A program made the position numbers and the translations under genes. Positions 8,117-15,827 of a DNA stretch of 54,901 bases are shown one piece after another. The first letter of the stretch is position 1. The number at the start of each line of letters is the position of its first letter. The DNA comes from Enterobacterales bacterium (GTDB taxonomy: Bacteria; Pseudomonadota; Gammaproteobacteria; Enterobacterales; Enterobacteriaceae), in the NCBI GenBank assembly GCA_015654925.1, contig JAATFX010000034.1:1-54901 (forward strand), read 5' to 3'. The notes below the pieces were generated by a model. The model saw only the letters and a program-made list of their open reading frames with translations, did not search any database and had not been told where the DNA came from.

Positions 8117-9079
8117 CTATGCCGCCGGCGCCCAGCGTTCGCGCCAGCGCGGCTGATCGCAAATATTGCCGAGAAATTCGATCACCACATGGGCGCCGAG
8201 ATAGGACGTCACGCCGGAACCCACATCCAGCAGCGGGTTCACTTCGACAAAATCAAAACCCACCACCCGGTAGCGCTCGGCAATCGCCTTGAGACTGTCG
8301 CGCAGTTCGGCATAGGTCATGCCGTCCGGCTCCGCCGATACGCAGCCCGGCACCAGCGACATATCCAGCACATCCACATCAATGCTCACATAAACCTGCG
8401 CGTTTTCCGGCAGCAAGGCGCCGATCCCCTGCGGGCCGATGCGGCGGAATTCCCCCATCGGAATCACCCGGTTGCCCCCCTCTATTACCTGTTCCACGAT
8501 TTCCGCGCTGTGGCGCAGGCTGCGGATGCCGATCTGGGTCAGGCTGCTGGTGCCGGCGCGCTCCACCACATGGCGGAAAGCGTGGCCGTTGGTATATTGC
8601 ATATCCTGTTCCAGCGTACCGTAATCGGTATGGGCATCAAAATGCAATACGTGAATATCGCCTTCAAAGGCGCGGAATACCGGATAGGTAATCGAATGAT
8701 CGCCGCCGAGGATCACCGGCAGCGCGCCGCTGGCCAGGATAGCTTGCACCGACTCGGTAATCAGTGCGAAGGTTTTCTCCACGTTGGTGGGATGGACATC
8801 CACATCGCCCACATCCGCTATCAGCCCGCGGCGGATCTCCTCGCCCAGGAACTCCCGCCTGGCTTCGGGGGAATAATAACCGCGATGTTCGCTGCAAAAG
8901 CGCAGCGAGTGCTCGCGCAGGGAGCGCGGCGCCATGCGCGTGCCGGGCATAAACGGCGAACCTTCATCAAAAGGAATGCCCAGGATGGCGATGGCGGCGT
9001 CCAATTGCGTCACATCAGGCTCGATCCGTGAGCGTAAAAAAGAGGGAATACCGACAAACGGCCGGTTGACTCGGGCCAT
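8117..9079 (-). CDS. Ureohydrolase (agmatinase/arginase family), paralog 1
   Basis: Binuclear-manganese amidinohydrolase of 320 residues that would release urea from a guanidino compound. All metal ligands are visible: His128 (GGDHS), Asp148, His150 and Asp152 (DAHTD), Asp234 and Asp236 (SIDVDVLD). The usual Pro after the last Asp of the third motif is Met here (DMSLVPG instead of DP..PG), which may mark an unusual substrate. The ATG was chosen for the AAGGAG 7 bases upstream. It sits between the importer ATPase and the aminotransferase. Agmatinase, guanidinobutyrase and guanidinopropionase all fit the fold; I cannot separate them. Confidence 0.86.
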   Translation of the reverse strand: MARVNRPFVGIPSFLRSRIEPDVTQLDAAIAILGIPFDEGSPFMPGTRMAPRSLREHSLRFCSEHRGYYSPEARREFLGEEIRRGLIADVGDVDVHPTNVEKTFALITESVQAILASGALPVILGGDHSITYPVFRAFEGDIHVLHFDAHTDYGTLEQDMQYTNGHAFRHVVERAGTSSLTQIGIRSLRHSAEIVEQVIEGGNRVIPMGEFRRIGPQGIGALLPENAQVYVSIDVDVLDMSLVPGCVSAEPDGMTYAELRDSLKAIAERYRVVGFDFVEVNPLLDVGSGVTSYLGAHVVIEFLGNICDQPRWRERWAPAA

Positions 9080-9083
9080 GTTT

Positions 9084-9884
9084 TTACTCCTTGGTAGCGG
9101 GATTAACGTGTCCTGACGCAAAGGTCAGTGCCAGAAATTGTTGCAGGCGGGCGTCGCGGGGGGAAGACACCACGCGATCCACCGGCCCTTCCTCGATAAT
9201 GCTGCCGTCGCACATAAACGCGATACGCTCGGAAACGTTGACCGCAAAACGGATATCGTGGGTGACAATCAGCATGGTCATCCCGTTTTGGGCCAGGGAG
9301 CGCAGCAGCGTTTGCACTTCGCCCACCAGTTCGGGGTCCAGCGCCGAGGTGGGCTCGTCGAACAACATCACCTCGGGGTCCATCGCCAGCGCCCGGGCAA
9401 TGGCGGCGCGCTGTTTCTGGCCGCCGGAAAGCTGCCAGGGATGGCGATCGGCCGCGGCGGTCAGGGCAAACTGCGCCATTAGCCGTTCGGCCCGCCCGTG
9501 CGCCTCGTCGCGGCCGCGCCCGAGCACCACCCGCTGCGCCTTGACGATATTGTCGCGCAAGCTCAGGTGCGGCCACAGATTGAACTGCTGGAATACCAGC
9601 CCCAGCCGGGGGCGTAAACGATCGATCTGCCGGCGGGATTGATGGCGGATGATTTCCCCTTCCAACTGGCGGCCGAATGGCGTGCCGTTAATCTCGACAA
9701 ACCCTTCATCCGGCGGTTCCAGCCAGGTCATGCAGCGCAGCAAGGTGCTTTTGCCGCAGCCGCTGGGGCCAATAAGCGAAACAATCGACCCGTGGGGGAC
9801 ATCCAGATATACCTGATTGATGGCGCTGACCTGCCGAAAGCGTTTACTCAGGCCGGTAACGCGCAGTGCGGGCGTGGGATTCAT
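9084..9884 (-). CDS. Polar amino acid ABC transporter ATPase (GlnQ/HisP type)
   Basis: ATPase of a PAAT-family importer, about 266 residues. Walker A (GPSGCGKS) is at 39-46, the Q-loop lies in LVFQQFNLWPH, the signature is LSGGQKQR, Walker B ends LFDEPTSALDPE and the switch His is in VTHDIRFA. The ATG overlaps the stop of the upstream permease gene (ATGA) and was preferred to a TTG 5 codons upstream. It ends 4 bases before the ureohydrolase start, which ties transport to guanidino hydrolysis. Confidence 0.88.
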   Translation of the reverse strand: MNPTPALRVTGLSKRFRQVSAINQVYLDVPHGSIVSLIGPSGCGKSTLLRCMTWLEPPDEGFVEINGTPFGRQLEGEIIRHQSRRQIDRLRPRLGLVFQQFNLWPHLSLRDNIVKAQRVVLGRGRDEAHGRAERLMAQFALTAAADRHPWQLSGGQKQRAAIARALAMDPEVMLFDEPTSALDPELVGEVQTLLRSLAQNGMTMLIVTHDIRFAVNVSERIAFMCDGSIIEEGPVDRVVSSPRDARLQQFLALTFASGHVNPATKE

Positions 9885-10609
9885 GGTTTTTTCCGCCAAT
9901 CCAGGGAAAGATAACGCCGGGCGATGGCGCTGCGTTCAATCGCATCGCGGCCGGTTTGCTCCCCGCCCAGTTCAACGCGGCGGGCGGCTTCGGCGATCGC
10001 CGCGGCGATCGTCCAATACAGGGCGGTAATGGCCAGGAACACTTCGAAAGGCGCAAAGGTGGCGCCCTGCACCACCAGACCCTGGTAGGTTAGTTCCCCG
10101 ACGGTGATCGAACTGAGCACCGCCGATTCTTTCATCATGGTCAGCGTCATATTGGTGGACGGCGGCACCACCGCGCGCAGCACCTGCGGCGCGATAATAT
10201 GGCGCATCGCCTGGGCCGGCGACATGCCGATCGCCCGGGCGGACTCAAATTGGCCGCGGGGCAGCGCCATGATGCCGGCGCGCAGGATCTCGCCGTAATA
10301 AGCGCTGGCATACAGCGCCAGCGCCACCGTGCCCACCGCCTCGGCCGGCAGGCGCAGCCCGGAAAACGGCAGCCCGTAATACACCACGAACAGAAAAATA
10401 ATAAACGGCGCGCTGCGCAGGCATTCAATATAGACCCCCACCAGCACGGCCACCGCCCGCAGCGGCACCAGGCTCAGCAGCGCCACCGCCATGCCCAGCA
10501 GATAACCGATGACAAAGGCTATCAGCGTAATTTTTATGGTCAGGCCGGCCCCTTGCAACAAGATCGGCCAGTACTGGTTAAGCACGGTGAAATCTATCTG
10601 CATAGTCAT
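9881..10609 (-). CDS. Polar amino acid ABC transporter permease (second)
   Basis: Inner-membrane permease of the HisMQ/GlnP family, about 242 residues, with the PAAT signature region around YYGEILRAGIMALPRGQFESARAIGMS, which contains the EAA loop. The ATG overlaps the stop of the first permease by 4 bases; longer in-frame starts lie inside that gene. With the first permease it should form the heterodimeric pore. The C-terminal 20 residues are charged and cytoplasmic. Confidence 0.87.
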   Translation of the reverse strand: MTMQIDFTVLNQYWPILLQGAGLTIKITLIAFVIGYLLGMAVALLSLVPLRAVAVLVGVYIECLRSAPFIIFLFVVYYGLPFSGLRLPAEAVGTVALALYASAYYGEILRAGIMALPRGQFESARAIGMSPAQAMRHIIAPQVLRAVVPPSTNMTLTMMKESAVLSSITVGELTYQGLVVQGATFAPFEVFLAITALYWTIAAAIAEAARRVELGGEQTGRDAIERSAIARRYLSLDWRKKP

Positions 10610-11265
10610 ACCCGGGCGTCCGCCACGCGGGCCTCCAGATATTTGCCGAGCAGGCTGCACGCCAAATTGATCGCCAGGAAAATCAGCGCCGCGCCGAGCA
10701 GCGTTTCAAAGGGGCGGTAATTGTTGCCGGCGATCTGCTGAGCGGTGCGCAGCACATCAACCACGGTGATCGCCGACAATAACGCCGTGCCTTTAACGAT
10801 AATCGTGGCTTCGTTAACGATGACCGGGATCATCCGCCGGAACAGTTGCGGTAATACCACGCACTGCCAGATGGCCCGCGGGGGCAATCCGAGCGCCGCG
10901 GCGGCTTCGATATGTCCCGGGTCGAGGGAAGCCAGGCCGCCGCGCATGGCCTCGCCGAGGAAAATGGTACTGTTAAGCGTAATGGCGAGCACCCCCGCCG
11001 CCGCGGGACTGAGATCCAGCCCGAGGGCCGGCAAGACGTAATAGCAGATAAAGATCTGGATCAGCAGCGGCGTACCGCGCACAAAGCTTATCAATACCGC
11101 GAACGCCATGCCCAGCCAGGGGATTTTCATCGCCCGCAGCAGGGTAAATCCGGTTGAGAATATCAGCACCAGTATAAAGATAACCACCGCCAGACTGAGA
11201 TTGACCCAGGCCGCCTCCAGCAGCGGCGGGATACTGGAAAATAACGCGTGCAGGCTGAATTTCAT
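10606..11265 (-). CDS. Polar amino acid ABC transporter permease (first)
   Basis: Inner-membrane permease of the HisMQ family, 219 residues, with a first helix at about 17-40, a second from about 48 and the family block RGTPLLIQIFICYYVLP. The EAA region is LASLDPGHIEAAAALGLPPR. GGAG lies 8 bases before the ATG. It is 31 bases downstream of the binding-protein gene and overlaps the second permease by 4 bases. Confidence 0.87.
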   Translation of the reverse strand: MKFSLHALFSSIPPLLEAAWVNLSLAVVIFILVLIFSTGFTLLRAMKIPWLGMAFAVLISFVRGTPLLIQIFICYYVLPALGLDLSPAAAGVLAITLNSTIFLGEAMRGGLASLDPGHIEAAAALGLPPRAIWQCVVLPQLFRRMIPVIVNEATIIVKGTALLSAITVVDVLRTAQQIAGNNYRPFETLLGAALIFLAINLACSLLGKYLEARVADARV

Positions 11266-11296
11266 CGCCGGATCTCCGTGCTCGGTTCAACGTGGG

Positions 11297-12151
11297 TTAT
11301 TGCGCGCCGGGGGGAAGATAACCGCTGGCGGGGATGTCCATGGTGAAACCGAACCATTTCTGCTGGAGTTTCGCCAGTCGGCCGTCAGCCTGCATTTTGC
11401 GGATCACGCCGGAGATGACATCGCGCAGGTCCTTATCCTCCGGGCGGGTGACCCAGGCCAGGTAGTCATAACCGCCCTGATTGGGCACCGCCGTCATCAG
11501 TTCAAAGGTATCCGGCCGCTCTTTCACCAATACCGCCAGGCTCGGCAAGGATTGCACCACGGCGTCCACTTCGCCGTTGGCCAGCGCCATATAAGCCCCC
11601 TGGAAATCGGTAAACAGCTTGAGTTCTTTATAACCCGCGCCGCCGTCGGCTTTCAGTTTGGCATCCAGGCCGCGCGCGATGGGCTCGGTGGACGACGCCA
11701 GCTGGGTGGCCACCACTTTACCGTTGAGATCGTCGAGTTTGGCCAGTGAATCCCCTTTGCGCTTGAGCAGATACGGCGCGCCGTTGGCGATCGGCGCGGT
11801 ATAGGCATAACGTTTGGCGCGCTCTTCGTTGATGCCCACCGTCGTCGCCACGAAATCAAACTTGCCGGCCAGCAGGCCCGGCAGGATGCCCTGCCAGGGC
11901 AGATCCAGCTGTTTGACGTTCACTCCCAGTTCCTTGACCACTTCGGCCAGGATATCCGACCCGTAGCCGACGATTTTGCCGTCTTTGACAAATTCAAAGG
12001 GGGGAAACGCCGCCTCGGTGCCCACGGTGACGGTACCGGTGCGCTTGATTTTTTCCAATGTGGTTTCGGCGCCGGCCTGGCCGGCGAGCAGGCCCAGGCC
12101 GGCGGCCAGCAAGACTATCCGGACAATAAGCGTGTGATAGGTAGTGCGCAT
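11297..12151 (-). CDS. Polar amino acid periplasmic binding protein (SBP_bac_3)
   Basis: Periplasmic binding protein of family 3, 284 residues, with a Sec signal peptide ending near residue 28 (AGA-E). The mature N-terminus has the family start GTVTVGTEAAFPPFEF and the DFVATTVGINEERAKRYAYT segment, where family members bind the alpha-amino and carboxyl groups with Arg and Asp. The ligand is therefore probably an amino acid or a close analogue. Two adjacent ureohydrolase genes suggest a guanidino side chain such as arginine or 4-guanidinobutyrate (inference). Confidence 0.87.
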   Translation of the reverse strand: MRTTYHTLIVRIVLLAAGLGLLAGQAGAETTLEKIKRTGTVTVGTEAAFPPFEFVKDGKIVGYGSDILAEVVKELGVNVKQLDLPWQGILPGLLAGKFDFVATTVGINEERAKRYAYTAPIANGAPYLLKRKGDSLAKLDDLNGKVVATQLASSTEPIARGLDAKLKADGGAGYKELKLFTDFQGAYMALANGEVDAVVQSLPSLAVLVKERPDTFELMTAVPNQGGYDYLAWVTRPEDKDLRDVISGVIRKMQADGRLAKLQQKWFGFTMDIPASGYLPPGAQ

Positions 12152-12185
12152 GATTAACTCCCATTCAGGACCGATAAGGTGGATA

Positions 12186-13151
12186 TCAGGATTGCGGCGT
12201 GGTGAAATAATCCGCTCGCACCGCCGCGCCGATCAAATTCACCATCAGACGCGCGGCGGTAATACAGCTGATCCGGTTCACATCCGTGGCGGGGGTGATT
12301 TCAACGATATCCATGCCCACCACTTTCCCTTTACGCACCAGGGCATGGATCAGGCGGCGCACTTGATGAAAGGTCAGGCCGCCGGGGGCCGGGGTTTCCA
12401 CCGCGGGCATGACCGTCGGGTCCAGGCCGTCCGCATCGATGGTGATATAGAACCGGCCGCCGTCGGGAATGCGATCGATAACCGCGTCGATGCCCGAATC
12501 ATGGACTTCAAAAGCGGGAATAATATGCGCGCCGTAGGCCAGGGCCGCCTCCACTTCCTCGGTGCGGGCGCTGCCCTGGGCGCGAATGCCGATTTGGAAT
12601 ATTTCGCCGATATGGGCCATTTCCGACGCGCGGCGGATGGGACTTGAAAGGCCGTTGCGCACGCCGTTGACCTCATGGCGCCAGTCGATATGCGCATCGA
12701 TCTGAATCAGGGTAATCGGCCCCCGGCCTTCGAAGGCGGTAAGAATGGGGATCGGGATGCCATGGTCGCCGCCAAGGGTGATGGGCAGCGCGCCGGCCGC
12801 CAGGATTTTACGGATCGCCTGCTCGGCGCGCAGCGTATGGCTGCCCAGATCGGCGGGGTCCGCCAGCACATTGCCCACATCCACGATTTTTATCGGCCGG
12901 TGGTCGAGAATCGGCCCGCCGACGTCGAAATCGTACTGATCCTTGCCTTTGGTAATGATATCGCTCACCGAACGCACGGCATCGGGCGCATAAATTTGAT
13001 CGTTGCTGATGGCATGGGGGGCATAGGCATTGCCGTAAGGCAGGCCGATGATGGCGATATGCGCATCCAGGTTATCCAGATCGGTGGAAACCGGCGAACG
13101 CAGAAAGCCTTGGGGCCCGTAGGTCGGCGGAACGGTAAGGGGATGCTGCAT
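12186..13151 (-). CDS. Ureohydrolase (agmatinase/SpeB-like), paralog 2
   Basis: First gene of the operon, 321 residues. The metal ligands are His130 (GGDHG), Asp152, His154 and Asp156 (DAHID), Asp239 and Asp241 (TIDADGLDP). Here the third motif is canonical, unlike paralog 1. The chosen ATG has AGGAG 6 bases upstream and gives a normal agmatinase length; the open frame continues about 110 codons upstream into the promoter region, which I discount. The two paralogs are clearly different sequences, so they probably act on different guanidino compounds or successive intermediates. Confidence 0.88.
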   Translation of the reverse strand: MQHPLTVPPTYGPQGFLRSPVSTDLDNLDAHIAIIGLPYGNAYAPHAISNDQIYAPDAVRSVSDIITKGKDQYDFDVGGPILDHRPIKIVDVGNVLADPADLGSHTLRAEQAIRKILAAGALPITLGGDHGIPIPILTAFEGRGPITLIQIDAHIDWRHEVNGVRNGLSSPIRRASEMAHIGEIFQIGIRAQGSARTEEVEAALAYGAHIIPAFEVHDSGIDAVIDRIPDGGRFYITIDADGLDPTVMPAVETPAPGGLTFHQVRRLIHALVRKGKVVGMDIVEITPATDVNRISCITAARLMVNLIGAAVRADYFTTPQS

Positions 13152-13525
13152 GGTTGGCTCCTGACGTAATGGTGAGGCATGTACGGGTGAGGCTTGAGTA
13201 TAAACCGGCCGCCCGCCGCCCTTGGTAACCGCCGGTGAACCTATGCGTGTATGGCATACACCCTTTTGGCGCGCAGTATGTATCCGGCCCGGTGATTGCC
13301 CCATCGCGGAGCGCCCGCGCTCAGTTTTAGCGCAGCCGCGGCGCGGCGGGAGAAGCGCGGCGCACCATGGGCGCGCGCCCGGCATGGCATTTTTCTTGCA
13401 TGGTTTTCTGGCGCATAGCGTGTTGCCGCGGGGTGGCCGCATGGTCCATTCGACCCACTCTGGCCACTCCCATGGCGCCGCCAGGCTTGCCATCCGATGT
13501 AACCCTTCACGGTAGGTAGCGAAAC
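13152..13525. other. Divergent promoter region, ureohydrolase operon / LysR gene
   Basis: This 374-base intergenic region separates the minus-strand operon from the plus-strand LysR gene. No gene is supported inside it. It carries a perfect 15-base palindrome at 13247-13261 and a related half-like segment AGTATGTAT about 15 bases further right. This is the usual layout for a LysR activator bound between divergent promoters. Confidence 0.6.
13247..13261. promoter_or_regulatory. Candidate LysR operator, GTGTATG-G-CATACAC
   Basis: A perfect 7-bp inverted repeat with one central base, containing the T-N11-A pattern of LysR-type sites. It is 96 bases upstream of the operon's first start codon and 265 bases from the lysR start. 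Assignment to this regulator is by position only. Confidence 0.5.
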
Positions 13526-14488
13526 ATGAGTCAATCCGGAAAAAATCTTAAACCCGTGCCGCCGCTGACGGAGAGCGATCTGAAACTGCTGCGCATCTTC
13601 CGCGCGGTGGCCGCCGCCGGCGGGCTGACCGCGGCCGAAGCGGCCCTGAATATCGAGCGCTCGACCATCAGCCGCCATTTGCAAAATCTGGAAGCCAGGC
13701 TGGGTGAAAAACTGTGTTTTCGCGGACCGGCGGGTTTTCAACTGACGGTGTTCGGTGAAAGCGTGTTAAAGGCCTCCAGCCTGGCGGACGATACGCTGAA
13801 AAAAATCCGCGACGACCTTAACGATGCGCGCAATATCCTGGCGGGGGATTTGAATATCGGCATCGCCGATAACTGCCTGTCCAATTCCGGCTCCAAAGTC
13901 TCCGCGGCGCTGGCGGCGTTCCGCTCCATGGCGCCGGACGTGACCGTGCATCTGTCCATTCACCAGCATGAGTCGCTGCTCGCGCAAATGCTTGACCGGC
14001 AATTGCATATCGGCATCAGCGGCATGCCCGATAGCCATGGGCAACTGCAAAGCGTGCCGTTGTTCAACGAAGCGTTTCGCCTGTATGTGGCGATCCCGTT
14101 CGGCGCACCATCGCCCAGCGTCGCGGATTTGATTGAACAGAATTATGTGCTGGTCACCCGGGATCGCGATCCCTACAGCACCCGGTTGGGCCAGCGCCTC
14201 GATATGCAGCGCCAGGCCATCGCCTCCGGGCTGGAAGCGGTGGCCACGCTGATTGCCGCCGGCGGCTATGTTGGGTTGCTGCCCACGCATTACGTACAGA
14301 CCCTGTCCCAGTTCTATTTTTTTGTGGAAGTGGCGGATGCGCAGGCGTTCGCCTATGAAGTGACGTTTTCGCTGCTGTCGCTGCGCGGGCATCCCCTGCC
14401 CCCCAGCGGCCAGAGTTTTATGCGGTTATTGCTTAATCTCATGCACCAGGACACCACCGCGGGTTTTTCCCTTAAGGCGGCCAGTTAA
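13526..14488 (+). CDS. LysR-family regulator of the ureohydrolase operon
   Basis: Transcription regulator of 320 residues. The winged HTH spans about 18-78, with the recognition segment AAEAALNIERSTISRHLQNLEARLG. An effector domain covers about 100-310. The start at the ATG after GGTAGGTAGCGAAAC is reasonable but its ribosome-binding site is weak. It is divergent from the ureohydrolase operon, which makes that operon the likely target, with a guanidino compound or metabolite as co-inducer (inference). Confidence 0.85.
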   Translation: MSQSGKNLKPVPPLTESDLKLLRIFRAVAAAGGLTAAEAALNIERSTISRHLQNLEARLGEKLCFRGPAGFQLTVFGESVLKASSLADDTLKKIRDDLNDARNILAGDLNIGIADNCLSNSGSKVSAALAAFRSMAPDVTVHLSIHQHESLLAQMLDRQLHIGISGMPDSHGQLQSVPLFNEAFRLYVAIPFGAPSPSVADLIEQNYVLVTRDRDPYSTRLGQRLDMQRQAIASGLEAVATLIAAGGYVGLLPTHYVQTLSQFYFFVEVADAQAFAYEVTFSLLSLRGHPLPPSGQSFMRLLLNLMHQDTTAGFSLKAAS

Positions 14489-14494
14489 TCCCCC

Positions 14495-14516
14495 CGCGGC
14501 AGAGCATCATGCCGCG
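14495..14516 (+). terminator. Stem-loop after the lysR gene, possible terminator
   Basis: CGCGGCA and TGCCGCG pair perfectly over 7 bp with an 8-base loop, starting 7 bases after the LysR stop codon. There is no U-tract, so factor-independent termination is uncertain. Confidence 0.4.
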
Positions 14517-14646
14517 CGCGCACGTTGATATTTGCGCCTTCAATCACACTTTTCCGGAGCTAAATTCCGTGCTTACCGCGCGGACAAATGCCCTTTAAAA
14601 GAATGTTATGGATTTGTGATACTGCGCATCCGCACCTTCGTATTAC

Positions 14647-14671
14647 TGCCACGATCTGGCCAACAGTGGCA
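14647..14671. promoter_or_regulatory. Inverted repeat TGCCAC-N13-GTGGCA upstream of the sugar ABC operon
   Basis: A perfect 6-bp inverted repeat with a 13-base spacer, about 90 bases before the binding-protein start. The geometry fits a dimeric repressor or activator, but no regulator gene sits in this cluster, so the partner is unknown. Confidence 0.35.
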
Positions 14672-14733
14672 ATAGCGCAAAGGCGGCGTTCACGACCAGG
14701 CTCTAGAGTCATGATAATTCCCCGTAGCTGGGG

Positions 14734-14745
14734 TGATGATCATCA
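14734..14745. promoter_or_regulatory. 12-bp palindrome TGATGATCATCA next to the ribosome-binding site
   Basis: A perfect palindrome ending 3 bases before the GGAG of the sugar-binding-protein gene. It could be an operator blocking the leader or a chance sequence; position is the only evidence. Confidence 0.3.
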
Positions 14746-14760
14746 GCTGGAGTAAACACA

Positions 14761-15753
14761 ATGACCTTCAAAAAAATACTCAGTTGTGCCCTTATGGCAT
14801 CCTGCTTCGCATTGGCGGGACAAGCCTGCGCCGAAGTCAAAATCGCCCTGGTGGCGAAATCGCTGGGCAATGGTTTTTTCGAGGCGGCAAACGTCGGGGC
14901 GCAGCAGGCCGCCAAGGAGTTGGGCGATGTTAAAGTCATTTATACCGGGCCCACCACCACCACGGCGGAAGCGCAGATAGAAGTGCTCAACGGGCTGATT
15001 GCCCAAGGGGTGGACGCCATCGCGGTGTCGGCAAACGATCCGGACGCCCTGGTGCCGGTGCTGAAAAAAGCCATGCAGCGCGGGATAAAAGTGGTTTCCT
15101 GGGACTCCGGAGTGGCCAAGGAGGGGCGCCAGATCCATCTTAATCCGTCCAGTAACGATCTGATTGGCCAGATGAATGTCCAACTGGCGGCCGACGCCAT
15201 CAAAGCCCTGGGCCTGCCAAAAGGGGATACGGCCATATTAAGCGCCACGCCCACCTCCACCAACCAGAATCTGTGGATTGCGGAAATGAAAAAGGTATTG
15301 CCGCAATATCCCGCGGTAAACCTGGTTACGGTGGCCTATGGCGATGACTTGTCGGATAAAAGCTATCGCGAGACCATCGGCTTGCTCAAGACCTACCCCA
15401 ATTTGAAGGTAATCATTTCCCCGTCTTCCGTGGGCATCGTCGCCGCGGCGCAGGCGGTGAAGGATCAGGGCAAAATCGGCCAGGTGTATGTGACCGGGCT
15501 GGGCCTGCCGTCGGAAATGGCCGGGGCGGTGAAATCCGGCGCCACCAAAAGTTTCGCCATTTGGAACCCCATCGATCTCGGTTATGCGGCGACCTATATC
15601 GCTTATGATTTGGTGAAAGGCAAAACCACCGCCACGCAGGCCAGCATGGGGAAACTGGGCAACGTGCAATTGGACGCCGACGGCAATGGCGCCATGGCTA
15701 AACCGTTTATCTACGACGCCGGCAATATCGATCAATTCGCCAAAATATTCTGA
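14761..15753 (+). CDS. Sugar ABC transporter periplasmic binding protein (RhaS/LsrB-like)
   Basis: Periplasmic binding protein of the Peripla_BP_4 family, 330 residues, with a Sec signal peptide ending near residue 24 (ACA-E). The mature start VKIALVAKSLGNGFFEAAN and the block ALKKAMQRG.KVVSWDS-like (here VLKKAMQRGIKVVSWDS) resemble rhizobial rhamnose-binding RhaS and, less closely, LsrB for AI-2. The gene order binding protein, ATPase, permease, permease is that of RhaSTPQ rather than LsrACDB. No rhamnose or AI-2 enzymes are adjacent, so the ligand stays open. GGAG precedes the ATG. Confidence 0.8.
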   Translation: MTFKKILSCALMASCFALAGQACAEVKIALVAKSLGNGFFEAANVGAQQAAKELGDVKVIYTGPTTTTAEAQIEVLNGLIAQGVDAIAVSANDPDALVPVLKKAMQRGIKVVSWDSGVAKEGRQIHLNPSSNDLIGQMNVQLAADAIKALGLPKGDTAILSATPTSTNQNLWIAEMKKVLPQYPAVNLVTVAYGDDLSDKSYRETIGLLKTYPNLKVIISPSSVGIVAAAQAVKDQGKIGQVYVTGLGLPSEMAGAVKSGATKSFAIWNPIDLGYAATYIAYDLVKGKTTATQASMGKLGNVQLDADGNGAMAKPFIYDAGNIDQFAKIF

Positions 15754-15761
15754 TGCGCCCG

Positions 15762-15790
15762 CCGGCTTTGCCGCACCGCGGCAAAGCCGG
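15762..15790 (+). other. Strong intercistronic stem-loop after the sugar-binding-protein gene
   Basis: A perfect 13-bp stem (CCGGCTTTGCCGC / GCGGCAAAGCCGG) with a 3-base loop, 8 bases after the binding-protein stop and 37 bases before the ATPase start. There is no U-run. It probably protects the upstream mRNA or reduces read-through, raising binding-protein yield relative to the membrane subunits. Confidence 0.7.
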
Positions 15791-15827
15791 TGGTTAACGG
15801 CAGCAATAAAGTAGCGCGGAGGACGCG

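Noticed and set aside
12186..13493. 435-residue form of ureohydrolase paralog 2
   Set aside because: The extra 114 residues run through the divergent promoter region and lack homology; an ATG with AGGAG gives the normal family length.
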